Source of the DNA: UBA11524 sp045591175
GTDB taxonomy: Bacteria; Bacillota; Clostridia; Christensenellales; Aristaeellaceae
Reading direction: 5' to 3'
Assembly (NCBI GenBank): GCA_045591175.1
Contig: JAZNSI010000012.1
Coordinates: 1-64,000 of the forward strand
Length of the DNA stretch: 64,000 bases
Shown here: in pieces, positions 1 to 9,834 of the stretch
Layout of the letters: every line of letters begins with the position of its first letter
Numbering within the stretch: the first letter of the stretch is position 1
Program-made: the position numbers and the translations under genes
The notes under the pieces: generated by a model
Told to the model about the DNA's origin: nothing
Database searches by the model: none
Seen by the model: only the letters and a program-made list of their open reading frames with translations

Positions 1-2
1 AC

Positions 3-83
3 CGCTATATCGACTTCTACAACAACGAGCGCATCCAAACTAAATTCGGAGTGGCGCCGCTCTCGCTTCGCCTCTCCGTCTGA
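3..83 (+). CDS. IS3-family transposase (OrfB), C-terminal fragment
   Basis: The open frame enters from the window edge and encodes the last 26 residues, including YIDFYNNERIQTKFG, before a TGA. This is the typical C-terminal end of the IS3/IS150-group DDE transposase, where the last part of the rve integrase core reads YxxFYNxxRxxxxL. The catalytic residues lie outside the window. The gene points towards the surface operon, whose last gene converges on it. The family assignment rests on this short motif only, and the element's left end cannot be seen. Confidence 0.75.
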   Translation, partial: RYIDFYNNERIQTKFGVAPLSLRLSV

Positions 84-118
84 TCCTTTTGTCCTTACAT
101 AGGGCCCTTTTTGTGCAG

Positions 119-148
119 TCCGTACATTCTGGGGCGGTCTAGTACGGA
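119..148. repeat. Short inverted repeat at the probable IS right end
   Basis: TCCGTAC at 119-125 is repeated inverted as GTACGGA at 142-148, just downstream of the transposase stop and before the sortase stop codon. It may mark the right terminus of the IS or a weak hairpin between converging genes. The left terminus needed to prove it is outside the window. Confidence 0.35.
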
Positions 149-162
149 GTCAGGCGTTTTCA

Positions 163-1206
163 TTATTCACTTTTCTGCCACACCCGGGTCAGCTTTCCGA
201 TAACAATGCACCGCGCGTTGTCGAAATTATACGCACAGGTGGAAAGGGTCACCAAGCGATCCCCCCCGCAGTCGATCTCCACATGGGACGCGAAATCAGA
301 CTTGCGCCGGGCTTCTTCCACGAAGGCGCGCATGTCCTGCTCATCGGAGATGGCAATGTCGTAGCAGTGATCCTTGCTGGTAGTCACATACCCCGCAAAG
401 ACCTCGATCAGGTAGATCTCCGTTTCGCTGACAGCCAGCATGAAGGGGTGCGCGTCATAGAAACCGGGGGCGTCGTAGTCCGTCAGGCTGTGGAACATGG
501 AGCCATCCCGCATGTGATGACCGTAAATGAGGGTGTTCGGGTCGTCAAAATCCGGGAGGTTGCGCATGTCGATGAACAGCGTACCCGCCGGATTCTGCTT
601 GCGGTTGAACATGCGGTCGAGGTAGTAGCTGTTGCTTCGGCACTTGACCACAGGGTAATCAATGGGCGTATCCGGGGCATAGAGCCACAGCTGATAGTCC
701 CCATTGATGCCGCGGAGCTTCTCATGGTCGATCTCCCGGAGCCATTGCTGCACAAAGCGCCGCGTGACCTCCATGCAGCCCGCCGCGTCGGACGCACCGT
801 ACTGCGCAAGCAGCGTCAAATATGCCTGCCCGTGGACATTCCCCCGGAAGGCCGCCATGCCGTCCTCCAGCGTCCAGGCCGGCGGTTCAGGCGTTTCCGG
901 CAGCTCCGTCATGGCGGATGCTTCCTCCAGTTGGGTATCCTCCGGCTGGGGCTCCTCCTGCGCAAAGACCGCCGCCAGCCAAGGCAGCGTCAAGCTGCGG
1001 TAGGCAGCATTCGCCTCGCTGCGGGCAGCTTTTCCTTCCGCGTCGAGGGTCTTCCACAGAGCAAGCTCATCCTTTTCCGCCGTACCCGCCGCCGCCAGGA
1101 ACAGGGCCTCCACCACCGCATGTGCCTCCGCGGAGGACACCTCTGGGGTTTCCGCTGCTGCGGGCAGCGCAAATAGCGCCAGCAACAGACAAATCAGCCG
1201 TTTCAC
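163..1206 (-). CDS. srtB: Class B sortase
   Basis: Predicted membrane-associated cysteine transpeptidase that links secreted proteins to peptidoglycan. The 347-aa product starts with a hydrophobic signal segment (residues 1-18), followed by a low-complexity Ala/Glu-rich stretch to about 150 and a sortase B core from about 160. The catalytic triad is visible: His230 in YGHHM, Cys324 in TLSTC and Arg332 in NARC. The lead-in WLYAPDTPIDYPVV is typical of SrtB. The start is GTG at 1206, overlapping the TGA of the upstream 55-aa gene, which suggests translational coupling. It is the last gene of the surface operon, and the likely substrate is the TPHTG protein two genes upstream. The N-terminal extension is longer than in usual SrtB proteins (about 240-260 aa). 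Confidence 0.9.
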   Translation of the reverse strand: MKRLICLLLALFALPAAAETPEVSSAEAHAVVEALFLAAAGTAEKDELALWKTLDAEGKAARSEANAAYRSLTLPWLAAVFAQEEPQPEDTQLEEASAMTELPETPEPPAWTLEDGMAAFRGNVHGQAYLTLLAQYGASDAAGCMEVTRRFVQQWLREIDHEKLRGINGDYQLWLYAPDTPIDYPVVKCRSNSYYLDRMFNRKQNPAGTLFIDMRNLPDFDDPNTLIYGHHMRDGSMFHSLTDYDAPGFYDAHPFMLAVSETEIYLIEVFAGYVTTSKDHCYDIAISDEQDMRAFVEEARRKSDFASHVEIDCGGDRLVTLSTCAYNFDNARCIVIGKLTRVWQKSE

Positions 1207-1370
1207 AGCAGCCCCGCCCCCCTTCCGATGGTGCGCAGGCTGTCATAGTAGTCCTCGCTCACGCCGTACTGATACTCCCGCCACAGGATGTATCCCGCCA
1301 CGGCGATCAGCGCCAAAATGAGGAGGATCAGCAGCGCCTTGAGCAGCCGCAGTTTTCTTTGCTTGTTCAT
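1203..1370 (-). CDS. 55-aa single-pass membrane peptide (SrtB-like N-terminus)
   Basis: A small gene between the anchored surface protein and the sortase. The ATG at 1370 (MNKQRKLRL) gives a basic N-terminus, one strong membrane helix (about residues 10-30, LLILLILALIAVAGYIL) and a short extracytoplasmic tail ending YYDSLRTIGRGAGLL. Basic-TM-YxxLR is the arrangement normally seen at the N-terminus of sortase B itself. Its TGA overlaps the sortase GTG. It may be a detached sortase anchor or the relic of a frameshift. The upstream in-frame ATG at 1400 has no better ribosome site. Confidence 0.6.
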   Translation of the reverse strand: MNKQRKLRLLKALLILLILALIAVAGYILWREYQYGVSEDYYDSLRTIGRGAGLL

Positions 1371-1425
1371 GTTTCTCCTTGCATAAGGAGGCCGAAGCAT
1401 ATCGCCCCGGCCTCCATCGCTTTGT

Positions 1426-2061
1426 TCAGTTGGACGCCGCCTTTTCCTTCTTCATGCGGACAAGCACGAAGACGATGGCCGCGACGATCATGCCGCCCGC
1501 CAGCAGCCAGGTGCCCAGGTCGAAGTAGTCGCCGGTATGAGGGGTGTCCTCCTCGTCGATGTACTCCTCCGCTGTGAAGACCCAGGGCACGATGCCGGTA
1601 GCCAGCATGTACTCGTTGCCCAGGTCGTAGGGCACAGTCAGGGTCAGCACCAGCTCGGTGGAGCCCGCAGACTTGAACACGCCCAGGGGGACGTTTTCCG
1701 TCAGCTGCGCCGTCTGGGAAGCTGCCGCGTCAAAGACATGCTCGTTCTTGCTGGTCACCTGCAGATTGAGGTGGCTGAGGAACTCGCGATGCTTTTCCTC
1801 CACAGGCTCAGCCCGCAGATACAGTCGAACCTGCATGCCGGAGTTGTTCTTGACAACAATGCGCTGGGTGATCACGTCGCCGGGCATGACATTCTTGAAG
1901 TTGGTGAACATGTCCGTGTCCGTGAAGACGCTGCCGGGCATAAACACGAAGTTCTCCGCGCCGCCCTTGAACAGCACATTGGAGGCGTTGGACGCTCCCG
2001 CAGGCACCATCCCCGCCAGCAGCAGGAGGATCAGCAGGATGGGAAGGATCTTCTTCATCAT
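1426..2061 (-). CDS. Cell-wall-anchored surface protein with TPHTG sorting signal
   Basis: A 211-aa secreted protein with a Sec signal peptide (residues 1-23), a beta-rich domain (about 28-165) and a C-terminal sorting signal: TPHTGD at about 172-177, a hydrophobic helix (LGTWLLAGGMIVAAIVFVLV) and a basic tail (RMKKEK). The TPxTG pentad followed by helix and charged tail is the classical sortase substrate architecture. The body (MPGDVITQRIVVKNNSG) resembles the conserved start of camelysin/TasA-like domains. Its signal peptide is of the ordinary type, unlike its SipW-class neighbours. AGGAGG lies 4 nt before the first ATG and 7 nt before the second (2058), so either could be used. It sits just before the sortase, its presumed anchoring enzyme. 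Confidence 0.8.
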   Translation of the reverse strand: MMKKILPILLILLLLAGMVPAGASNASNVLFKGGAENFVFMPGSVFTDTDMFTNFKNVMPGDVITQRIVVKNNSGMQVRLYLRAEPVEEKHREFLSHLNLQVTSKNEHVFDAAASQTAQLTENVPLGVFKSAGSTELVLTLTVPYDLGNEYMLATGIVPWVFTAEEYIDEEDTPHTGDYFDLGTWLLAGGMIVAAIVFVLVRMKKEKAASN

Positions 2062-2070
2062 GTTGCCTCC

Positions 2071-2598
2071 TTATTCATTTGCCGCAGGAGGAGTCCAGCC
2101 CCATGCCTGCGTGACTGCATTGGCCGGTTCCGCCTGTACAGACTGGTGCACGACGGTAACCACCAGGTGATCCGCACCGTCAGGCTTGCCCTCCTCGGTA
2201 ATGGCAGCGGAGAACAACTTAGACGTTTCCGCGCCTACCTGCAAAACGCTGTTGTAGTAGTAGAAACCATCACCCGCCTTCGTCCAGCCAGAGGCACAAG
2301 CGGGAGCTGTCCACGGCGCAACGATCTGGCCGCTCTCATTCACCCAGTTGCCCACCACCGCTACGCGCACGTAAACGGGGATGTTCTTCTCGTCGACCTT
2401 GTTTACCACCGTGATGGCGCTCTTGGAGCCCTTCACAACGGTTTCATTGATCACCGTATCCACCTGCACCGGAGTGAAGGTGTTGACGAGCTCCCCCGTA
2501 CCAACCACAAGGTACGCCATCGTCCCGCTGACAGGCAGCGCCAGCACCACCGCAAGGATGGCGAGCAGCACGATGGATTTTCCGTGAAATTTCTTCAT
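2071..2598 (-). CDS. SipW-class signal peptide surface protein (TasA/camelysin-like)
   Basis: A 175-aa secreted protein. The N-terminus MKKFHGKSIVLLAILAVVLA is followed by GTMAYLV, the SipW-cognate signal peptide pattern (hydrophobic core, then G-T-x-A-Y-x) seen in TasA and camelysin. The mature region has the usual ..VNTFTPVQV.. continuation, a YVRVAVVGNW strand and a DGFYYYNSVL motif shared with the other SipW-class proteins of this operon. The ribosome site AAGGAGGTGA precedes the ATG. It lies between the giant repeat protein and the sortase substrate, so a structural role in a surface fibre or coat is likely but inferred. Confidence 0.8.
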   Translation of the reverse strand: MKKFHGKSIVLLAILAVVLALPVSGTMAYLVVGTGELVNTFTPVQVDTVINETVVKGSKSAITVVNKVDEKNIPVYVRVAVVGNWVNESGQIVAPWTAPACASGWTKAGDGFYYYNSVLQVGAETSKLFSAAITEEGKPDGADHLVVTVVHQSVQAEPANAVTQAWGWTPPAANE

Positions 2599-2612
2599 GA
2601 CTGCTCACCTCC

Positions 2613-5600
2613 TTACTTGTTTACGCCATTGCTGCTGCCCTCACCAAGATCATTGATGAGGTAGCTTTCGTCATGCATCCAGTTGCTATTTTGGGGCTTG
2701 TTTTTGATGACCACAGTGCTCCCACCCTGGACGATCGCCCCCTCCACCGCAGACGTATTATCGTACTGCCAGGTCCAGGAGTTGATCTCCTTTACGGTGT
2801 AGGTACTGCCGATTGGCAAACCGGTGATGGTCTGCGAAGGCTTCGTATTATTGAGCGCCAGCATGTAGGTATGACCAGCGACCACGACCTGCACAATGGC
2901 GCTTTCGCCAGTCTGCATACCCTCCTTGGTAACGGTCAGAGTGCTAGCGGACGGCGCCGGGAAGGTGTTGGTGAAGGTCGCAGTTTTGACTTGCGTGGCT
3001 TCGATTTGGCCGTTGGCGCCCTCGAAGGTGATCAGGCAGTCATCCACATGCGTTTCCGTCACGGCATACTGGGTGCCGTTGGGAAGGTTGAGAACCGTTG
3101 CCGTCGCACTGGCAGTTTCACTGATCTGGGCACCATTCAACGGGCCAACATCCAGCTTGAGCGTAAATACGCCGTTGGTCAACGCTTTTGTTGTCTCTGT
3201 GCCGTTGATCGCGTAGGTCACGTCACCAGTCAACAAATTGCCATTCCGATCCTTCAAGGTCACGGTAAATTCAAACTCCGTCACCGCAAGCGGTTTGCCG
3301 GTGTTGTTCACGACCGTTTTGGTGATCTGCAAATCACCGACCTTGCAAGTATTCGTAAACGCTGCAGTTTGAGGCTGATCCGCCTTGATCTCACCAGACG
3401 CATTGGCAACCTGAGTGGTAAAGCTTTCGGTATAGTCCGTCTCCACCACTTCGTAAGCCGCACCTGCCGGGATCCCTGCAAAGACCGCCGTCTCGCCATG
3501 CTCCAAAGTGAACACATATTGACCCTGATCGTCCAGCGTCACGGTTGTATCACCATGCTTGATGTTCAAGCCTGCACCATCATTGATTGTAAGTGTAAAC
3601 TCAAAGGCCATGGGCATTACAATGCCGCTCTCATTGCTGACAGTCTTGGTTACATTCAACTTGCCAGTCAGGTAGGTGTTGGTTACCGTTACCTCATCCA
3701 CCTTACCTGCATCAATCGCACTGAGAACCGCATTGTCATTCGTTGCAGTGATGCTGGCCGTAAAGCCGGTGGCTTCTGCTTCAGAAACAGCGTAGGTCGT
3801 TCCTGCCGGAATGCCCTTGATGGTGAACACTGCGTCGCTGTTCAGTTCCGCTTCCACCGTGAATACGCCCGTAAGCGCACCATTGTTGACCGACCAAGCC
3901 GGTTCGCCAACCACTGCGCCCGTCACGTCATAGGCAGATGCCAGGACAGCACCTTCTGCCGGCGACAGCGTCACGATCACCTCGAACCGCTTCTGCTGGG
4001 GAGTAAAGTCAGTTTCGTGTACCACCGTTTTGGTGATTCGCAGATCACCAAGGAGATACGTGTTGGTGAAAGCCGCCTGAGAGTCTTCGGCAACATTGCC
4101 TTGCACCGTACGGTTTTCAGGATTCGGCCGGAAGCTGGTATTCTCCCGCTCCACGACCTTGTACTGCGTTCCCCACGGGATACCTGTAATCGTTACGGAC
4201 TCTCCCGCCTTCAAGGTCACGAAACCAGTGGGGGCCACCGTATCGCTCGTGCCTTCAATCCCATATGCAGCATGGCGGTCACTCAGCGTCACATCAAAGA
4301 TGAACGCCAAATCCGCAGGTGCAGTAGCGCCATCAACCATCTTAGAAATGGTAAGCTTGCCCGTTTTGTAGGTGTTTTGGATTTTGACTTCATTGTTTTG
4401 AAGCTGAATCGTGCCTTCAACCAGCGAACTTGCTTCATAGTAATCCGGCACATTGATCTCTTCCACCTTGTAGGTAGAGCCAACCGCAATTCCCTTGATA
4501 GTGATGGTTTCTCCGCCCTGAATGGTCAAGTTACCAGCGCCGTTTTCCACAGTCAAATATGTCTGCCGGGAAGAACCAGTCACCTCATACTCACCATCAG
4601 GCAGCGTGACTTTCATCACAAAAGCGTCGCTTGCAGGTGGGACTGTACCGTCTGCAGCACATACGACCTGCTTGGTGATCACCAGGTCTGCCGTTTTGCG
4701 CTCAAACAGGGCATAATAGGTTGCTTCAGAATATACGCCATTTTCCTTCGCCGGCGCATAGGATTCCTGCCCCCCAATGCTCTGAGTACACGCCGCATCG
4801 CTGAACCAGCCCACAAAGCTGTAATTCTCATTCGACTCAGCTGTTGCACCTGCCGCAACCCCAGAAATCACCCGAATCGTTTCGACTGTCTTGGCCACAC
4901 CATTGTCGGTCGTGTCATTCAAATCGACCACGCCGCCCGTGGTGTTTTCCAGGCGGATTTCGTCATCATCACGAAGCGCCGCAACGTAGGTAATCGTTAC
5001 CTCATCCTCGACGAATTTCGCGTAGTACGTAATGCCGTCCACCCATGCATCAGTTGCCGCCTTGGTCGGGACGATCTGGCTGCCATTCACCCACGATGCA
5101 TCAACACGGTTCGTGCATTCCACATCCGTATACCAGCCTTCAAAGCTGTAATGCGGATTGGCTGTTGCCGTCGATCCACTCGCACTGCCCGTCTGCACTT
5201 TGAGTTTTTCGTTTTCCGGAGACACACTGCCCATGCCTGCACTGGACGTTCCGACCGCATAGTTGATCGTCACTTCGTTCTCCACGAACTTGGCATAGTA
5301 GGTGGTGGTCTCCGGCCAAACGTCGCCGGGCTTCTGGGGCGTGATTTTACCATTCTGCACCCAGGAGGCATCGACAGGCTGCTGGCATTCCGCATCCTTG
5401 TACCAGCCCTCGAAGCTGTAATGGTTGCCTGCAGATGCAGTAGACCCGCTGGCGATACCACTGAGGATGCTGATCTGTTCACTTGCGGGCGTTACCGCAC
5501 CGAAGTCAGCTGCCGCATTTTCAGGCCCAACTGCTTCGTAATAAAGAGTCGCCTGCTTCTCCCTGTAGTAGAACGTAATGACGTTCAGCTTGGGATCTTC

Positions 5601-8600
5601 GCCCTCCTCAATACGAATAGTAAGAGTCTGCGGCGAACTGGTTACCAGTTCGTATTGTTCAAGCGCCGGATAGTCCTCGCCAGTCGGCGCGGACTCAACC
5701 ATCGTCTTCTCGAACTTTTCCCTGCCAGTCTTGGGATCGAGCAACTTCGTCGTCGAATTCTCCAGCAGATACTGAACCTTGTACGGATAGTCCTTGCGGG
5801 TGTAATACAGATTGATCTGCATGCCATCCGCGGTCAGCTTCGTGCCATCGGGCGAACCTTCCACAGGCGCCGTACTGCCGACAGTATACTCTTCACGCTC
5901 CCACTCAAAACCTGCGATCTGCAGAGGCGTATCATTATACTGTTCCGTGATTCCGATATCCCCCACGAACTGGGACGATGTGTACTCCGTCCACGTCATC
6001 TGGTCATCCACAGCATCCGGATTCTCGATATAGTGCGTAACACGGTAATATGTATGCACCTCGTCCTTGGTGTAGATGAAGATGATGACATCGTTGTTGG
6101 GATTACCGTCATTGGACACAATCAGTCTCTTCTGATATGCATCAGGCATGTAGCCCGGCACCGTCACAAAAGTCTCGGTAACAACAACATTTTCATTGTC
6201 CTTGACTTCTTTAGGTTCATTCAGCTGATAGTAGGTCCTGTTGTCGATCTTTACTTCCGTCAACGGATTCTCATCATCCTGTGTTTCTGTGACGTAATAG
6301 ACCTTATAGGGCACCTTCACCTGCGGAGTGTACCAGAAGATGTATTCCACACCTGTCTGCGCCTGAGCCACCTCAAACTTGATGGTATTGCTTTCCGTTT
6401 CAGGGAAGCAGCCAGTCTGGTACCCTTCAAACAGATCCGCTCCGCCCTTGGCTTCAAAGGTCTTGCTGGTACCCGCCAGCGCAGAACCGGTGGTATCCGC
6501 CGCAACGTAGTAGTCCACCACGCGGACGCCGTTTTCCATCTTAGGCACGGCGTACTTGATGGTATACGGAATCAGCACATCCGAAGACCACTCCGCAAAG
6601 ATGTCCATATTCTGCTTGATCTGGGTCTTGGGTTCGAAGGGATGCTTGACGCCCGCTTCATCGTAGTAGAACCAGGCTACGAAAGTATACGGGTAGAACA
6701 CGCCGCCATTGACTGTCATGGCGTTGTAATCCAAGTGCGCATCCACGAATTTCTGGTCAATCTGGGTGCCATGAGGAACAGATTCAAAAATCGCCCGTTT
6801 CCCCTCCGCAAGGGTGGGAGTGTATGCCAGTTCATCCTGTCCCGTCTTCATGAGGTCTTCGCTCAGGAAGAAGCGCACCTTGTAGGTAACGGGAACCCAC
6901 TTGGCGTAGACGATCATATTGGAAGCGGGCATCGTCCAGGGCGTACCATCGCCCTTGTTGGTAAAATCGACCTTAGCGTCATCGGAGCACTCAGGGTTCA
7001 AATACCAGCCGGCAAACTCAACAGAGCCCTCCTCCTTCGTGCTGGGGCGCTGTGCCTTTGTCAGCGTGTAGTCAGCATAGCCGGCAAGCGAAGCCTCATA
7101 AGCCACAGACTCTGTCTTGATGTCAGTTTCACCATTATTAAAGGTGATGTTGTAGCTGTTGCGGGTGTAATAGAAATACACATCGCCACCGCCGTCTATA
7201 TCCAAGCTGCCCCCAGATCCGAACGTGGGCTTAGATGTCCACTGCTTAAAGCCTTCCAAGTCGAAGAAGTCTTCCGGCTTAGTAACATGGTTGTAATTAG
7301 CTACCACCGTGAATTCATTAATAAAGCGCTTAGTCACTCCAGCGTATGAATACTCAACGACCGGTCGCTCCGCAGTAGATGCAGTATCCGGTAGCGCTTC
7401 AACCATGTAATGCATCCGGAATTCATCATAATTTGCTGTGCTTAGCGATAAGGTAAAGCTCTCAGCTGGCATAATCTCCAAATACACCAGCACCGCATTA
7501 TATGTATTCGATCCACTGGGATTCCAACGTTCACCATTATCGTAGGTTGTACCATTGGTTCCCTTAATCGGCCAGTGGGATGAAATATTGGCTCCCCACT
7601 TTTCTTGAATTGTGTAAACTGTGCTGCTACCATCCTTAAACGTCAATGTGAACGGTGTTCTATCATAATACACATTGATAACCGTAGAACCATCTGCAGC
7701 GACGGTAACCGTATCTGACTTTACAAACTTCCACAACTCGCTTGGCAGCCCCGGGCCCTGCACCTTGCAAGCATTATCATGCTGATGTTCAACATAACCA
7801 CAATCGTAGCAGCTGGCATCGTGGATGTGGATAGGTTTGGTACAAGTTAATGTATAGCAAGCCCCGGAATGCACATGCCCGTTGCAATCCAAGCAATCAT
7901 CTCCGCAGACATGATGACAATCATATGTAATCACGTATGTTGCATCCTTGTCGCCATTTGATTGCCTAACCGCCTTGTACCACGCGTTGTTAATTCTTAC
8001 ATAATATTCCTCTTTTTTCCCCCTTTTCGTTACATATATTCCATTACCTTGAGAAACAAGTTCGTTTTCCTTGACACTATCCCGTTTTTCTAACGTACCG
8101 TTATTGCTCACAGTGTAACAAGAAGCATCATGCTTATGCGTACACGAGTAACATTCTTCCGTATGCACATGTACTTCATCACAAGTAAGCGTATAGCAGT
8201 TTTCCTCTATACTATGCGTATGTGCCTCAGTCGTACAAGTCAGCCCACACGCATCCGTATGCTGGTGGTTTTCCTCCAGCGGGCACCACAGCGTCCCCGT
8301 GGTACCATTAAACGAATGAGATGCCCCCGGCTTGGCGTTTACCGTCTCCGACGAAATGTAAGAATACTTCTCGTCGTTGGCGTTCTCGCCCCAATACACA
8401 ATGGTCACCGTCGTCGCCTTCACCACTTCCCACACCGCATAATACACAGTATGCTCCGCGGGGATGGTTGCCGGCAGCGTGGTCACATCCACCGTGCCAG
8501 CTTCGGCCTTTTCCTTTGTGGTCGCCCAGCCCTTGAAGGTGTAGCCTGCACGGATCGGCGTACCAACCTCGCCGACGGTAGCACCAAAACGCCCGTATAC

Positions 8601-9806
8601 CGGGTCTACGCCATAGCCACCAAACAGCTCAAAGCTGATCAGGTAGTAATAGCGGTCATAGGAGATCTCCACAACCGTAGAACCATTGGCCGCAATCGCG
8701 GGCTGCTCGTACAGCAGGCTGTAGAAGCCAGGATAGCTGCGGGCAATGTCCTTATCCGGGACAATATAACCGGTCAGGCCGCGCTCGGTCACGCGTTCCA
8801 CCTCGGTATAATTTTCATTATCCGTGTTCTGCTGCTTATGAATGACAGTGTAGTCCACCAGCGTCGGCTCGTAGGTCACCGTCACGGTGATGTGCTGATC
8901 AATGCCGGTAATCGCCAGGTTCACGCTGCCGGGATCCGTCACATCGCCAGCTTTGATGCCGGTTGCAGCATCATCCGCCGTTGCAACCGTAGGAGGCGTG
9001 TATGTCACGCCGCCCACATCCGCAGGACTGACAACGACGCTCGCCAGCGGTTTGTAGCCCACCACATTGGGATTTGCAACGATCTCATCCAGATTCGTTC
9101 CTTCACCCAGCGATGCGCCCCAGGAGGCTGCCGCCGTCATGCCATTCTGAAACTTGTAGTTGATAATGACCGTATAGGTGGTGTTCTCATTTGCCCTCTG
9201 GAGAGAATAGGGAACCGTCTCGGCTGCATTTTCTGTACTATCCCCATCCGTTGTCTCCGCACGGCTCACAGCAAACAGCGCCGTCGGAGCAGGCTCTGCG
9301 ATTTCAATTGTTGCAGTCGCAGTAAACGCCGCCACTTCGCCATTGGCTTTGTCCTGGGAGGTCAGGGCCTTACGGACCTCAACACATTCCATTCCATTCA
9401 TCATGGCGCCGGTAACAGACAAACTGTCACCAACCGCCCCGGAGATATTCACCCACTGGTCACCGATATGCATCTGCCATTGGCCCGCAGCTGCATTTGT
9501 CAGGATCGCCACGCCGGAAGCGCTGATCTGGCAATTTACGTCTTCATCCGCCAATGCCATGGTCACGCCATCGGTATAGGGATAGTACTCCCCCTGCACA
9601 GGCTTGTCAGGGATCTCCGGCATGACCGTCTCGCCGGAATCACCCGGCTCAATCACATAAAGCTCATTCTCGGCCTGCTCGACCATCTGCTGCCACTGCT
9701 CCGTGGTCATCTGGCCGACCTGATACGAGGTCTCTGCCGCCGCAAAGGTGCTGAGAATCATCGTCAGCGCCAGCAGCAGAGCCGTCAGTCTTGATATTTT
9801 ATTCAT
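2613..9806 (-). CDS. Giant secreted repeat protein (InlB B-repeats, Cys/His-rich region, CnaB/DUF5979-like repeats)
   Basis: A 2397-aa secreted protein. It has a signal peptide (1-24, ending FAAAE) and a unique N-terminal region to about 200. Listeria-Bacteroides (InlB B-type) repeats with YTFKGW / YYAVW motifs begin at about 330. A Cys/His-rich segment (about 500-690) holds repeated HTHxxxC / CxxxHxHxxxCY units, and further B-repeats ending in FEGWY...TYYAKF occupy about 1390-1700. Tandem beta-sandwich units of the CnaB/DUF5979 type lie at about 1705-2280, starting LVITKQVV, LTISKMVD, LRITKTVV, LNVTKTVS and LQITKTVV and ending TNTY/TNTF, followed by a shorter last unit. No LPxTG-type signal or membrane helix is at the C-terminus, so attachment must be indirect. 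The Cys/His segment is visibly AT-richer than the rest. A role as adhesin or fibre backbone is inferred. Confidence 0.85.
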   Translation of the reverse strand: MNKISRLTALLLALTMILSTFAAAETSYQVGQMTTEQWQQMVEQAENELYVIEPGDSGETVMPEIPDKPVQGEYYPYTDGVTMALADEDVNCQISASGVAILTNAAAGQWQMHIGDQWVNISGAVGDSLSVTGAMMNGMECVEVRKALTSQDKANGEVAAFTATATIEIAEPAPTALFAVSRAETTDGDSTENAAETVPYSLQRANENTTYTVIINYKFQNGMTAAASWGASLGEGTNLDEIVANPNVVGYKPLASVVVSPADVGGVTYTPPTVATADDAATGIKAGDVTDPGSVNLAITGIDQHITVTVTYEPTLVDYTVIHKQQNTDNENYTEVERVTERGLTGYIVPDKDIARSYPGFYSLLYEQPAIAANGSTVVEISYDRYYYLISFELFGGYGVDPVYGRFGATVGEVGTPIRAGYTFKGWATTKEKAEAGTVDVTTLPATIPAEHTVYYAVWEVVKATTVTIVYWGENANDEKYSYISSETVNAKPGASHSFNGTTGTLWCPLEENHQHTDACGLTCTTEAHTHSIEENCYTLTCDEVHVHTEECYSCTHKHDASCYTVSNNGTLEKRDSVKENELVSQGNGIYVTKRGKKEEYYVRINNAWYKAVRQSNGDKDATYVITYDCHHVCGDDCLDCNGHVHSGACYTLTCTKPIHIHDASCYDCGYVEHQHDNACKVQGPGLPSELWKFVKSDTVTVAADGSTVINVYYDRTPFTLTFKDGSSTVYTIQEKWGANISSHWPIKGTNGTTYDNGERWNPSGSNTYNAVLVYLEIMPAESFTLSLSTANYDEFRMHYMVEALPDTASTAERPVVEYSYAGVTKRFINEFTVVANYNHVTKPEDFFDLEGFKQWTSKPTFGSGGSLDIDGGGDVYFYYTRNSYNITFNNGETDIKTESVAYEASLAGYADYTLTKAQRPSTKEEGSVEFAGWYLNPECSDDAKVDFTNKGDGTPWTMPASNMIVYAKWVPVTYKVRFFLSEDLMKTGQDELAYTPTLAEGKRAIFESVPHGTQIDQKFVDAHLDYNAMTVNGGVFYPYTFVAWFYYDEAGVKHPFEPKTQIKQNMDIFAEWSSDVLIPYTIKYAVPKMENGVRVVDYYVAADTTGSALAGTSKTFEAKGGADLFEGYQTGCFPETESNTIKFEVAQAQTGVEYIFWYTPQVKVPYKVYYVTETQDDENPLTEVKIDNRTYYQLNEPKEVKDNENVVVTETFVTVPGYMPDAYQKRLIVSNDGNPNNDVIIFIYTKDEVHTYYRVTHYIENPDAVDDQMTWTEYTSSQFVGDIGITEQYNDTPLQIAGFEWEREEYTVGSTAPVEGSPDGTKLTADGMQINLYYTRKDYPYKVQYLLENSTTKLLDPKTGREKFEKTMVESAPTGEDYPALEQYELVTSSPQTLTIRIEEGEDPKLNVITFYYREKQATLYYEAVGPENAAADFGAVTPASEQISILSGIASGSTASAGNHYSFEGWYKDAECQQPVDASWVQNGKITPQKPGDVWPETTTYYAKFVENEVTINYAVGTSSAGMGSVSPENEKLKVQTGSASGSTATANPHYSFEGWYTDVECTNRVDASWVNGSQIVPTKAATDAWVDGITYYAKFVEDEVTITYVAALRDDDEIRLENTTGGVVDLNDTTDNGVAKTVETIRVISGVAAGATAESNENYSFVGWFSDAACTQSIGGQESYAPAKENGVYSEATYYALFERKTADLVITKQVVCAADGTVPPASDAFVMKVTLPDGEYEVTGSSRQTYLTVENGAGNLTIQGGETITIKGIAVGSTYKVEEINVPDYYEASSLVEGTIQLQNNEVKIQNTYKTGKLTISKMVDGATAPADLAFIFDVTLSDRHAAYGIEGTSDTVAPTGFVTLKAGESVTITGIPWGTQYKVVERENTSFRPNPENRTVQGNVAEDSQAAFTNTYLLGDLRITKTVVHETDFTPQQKRFEVIVTLSPAEGAVLASAYDVTGAVVGEPAWSVNNGALTGVFTVEAELNSDAVFTIKGIPAGTTYAVSEAEATGFTASITATNDNAVLSAIDAGKVDEVTVTNTYLTGKLNVTKTVSNESGIVMPMAFEFTLTINDGAGLNIKHGDTTVTLDDQGQYVFTLEHGETAVFAGIPAGAAYEVVETDYTESFTTQVANASGEIKADQPQTAAFTNTCKVGDLQITKTVVNNTGKPLAVTEFEFTVTLKDRNGNLLTGDVTYAINGTETTKALTNGVFTLKLDVGPLNGAQISETASATATVLNLPNGTQYAVTETHVDDCLITFEGANGQIEATQVKTATFTNTFPAPSASTLTVTKEGMQTGESAIVQVVVAGHTYMLALNNTKPSQTITGLPIGSTYTVKEINSWTWQYDNTSAVEGAIVQGGSTVVIKNKPQNSNWMHDESYLINDLGEGSSNGVNK

Positions 9807-9834
9807 CTATATCGACTCCTCCGTTCTCTGCTGC

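Noticed and set aside
2673..7349. A 1558-aa open frame on the plus strand opposite the giant surface protein
   Set aside because: It has no ribosome site, no recognisable domains and Arg/His-rich composition typical of the reverse of a GC-rich gene. The minus-strand gene has signal peptide, RBS and clear repeats.
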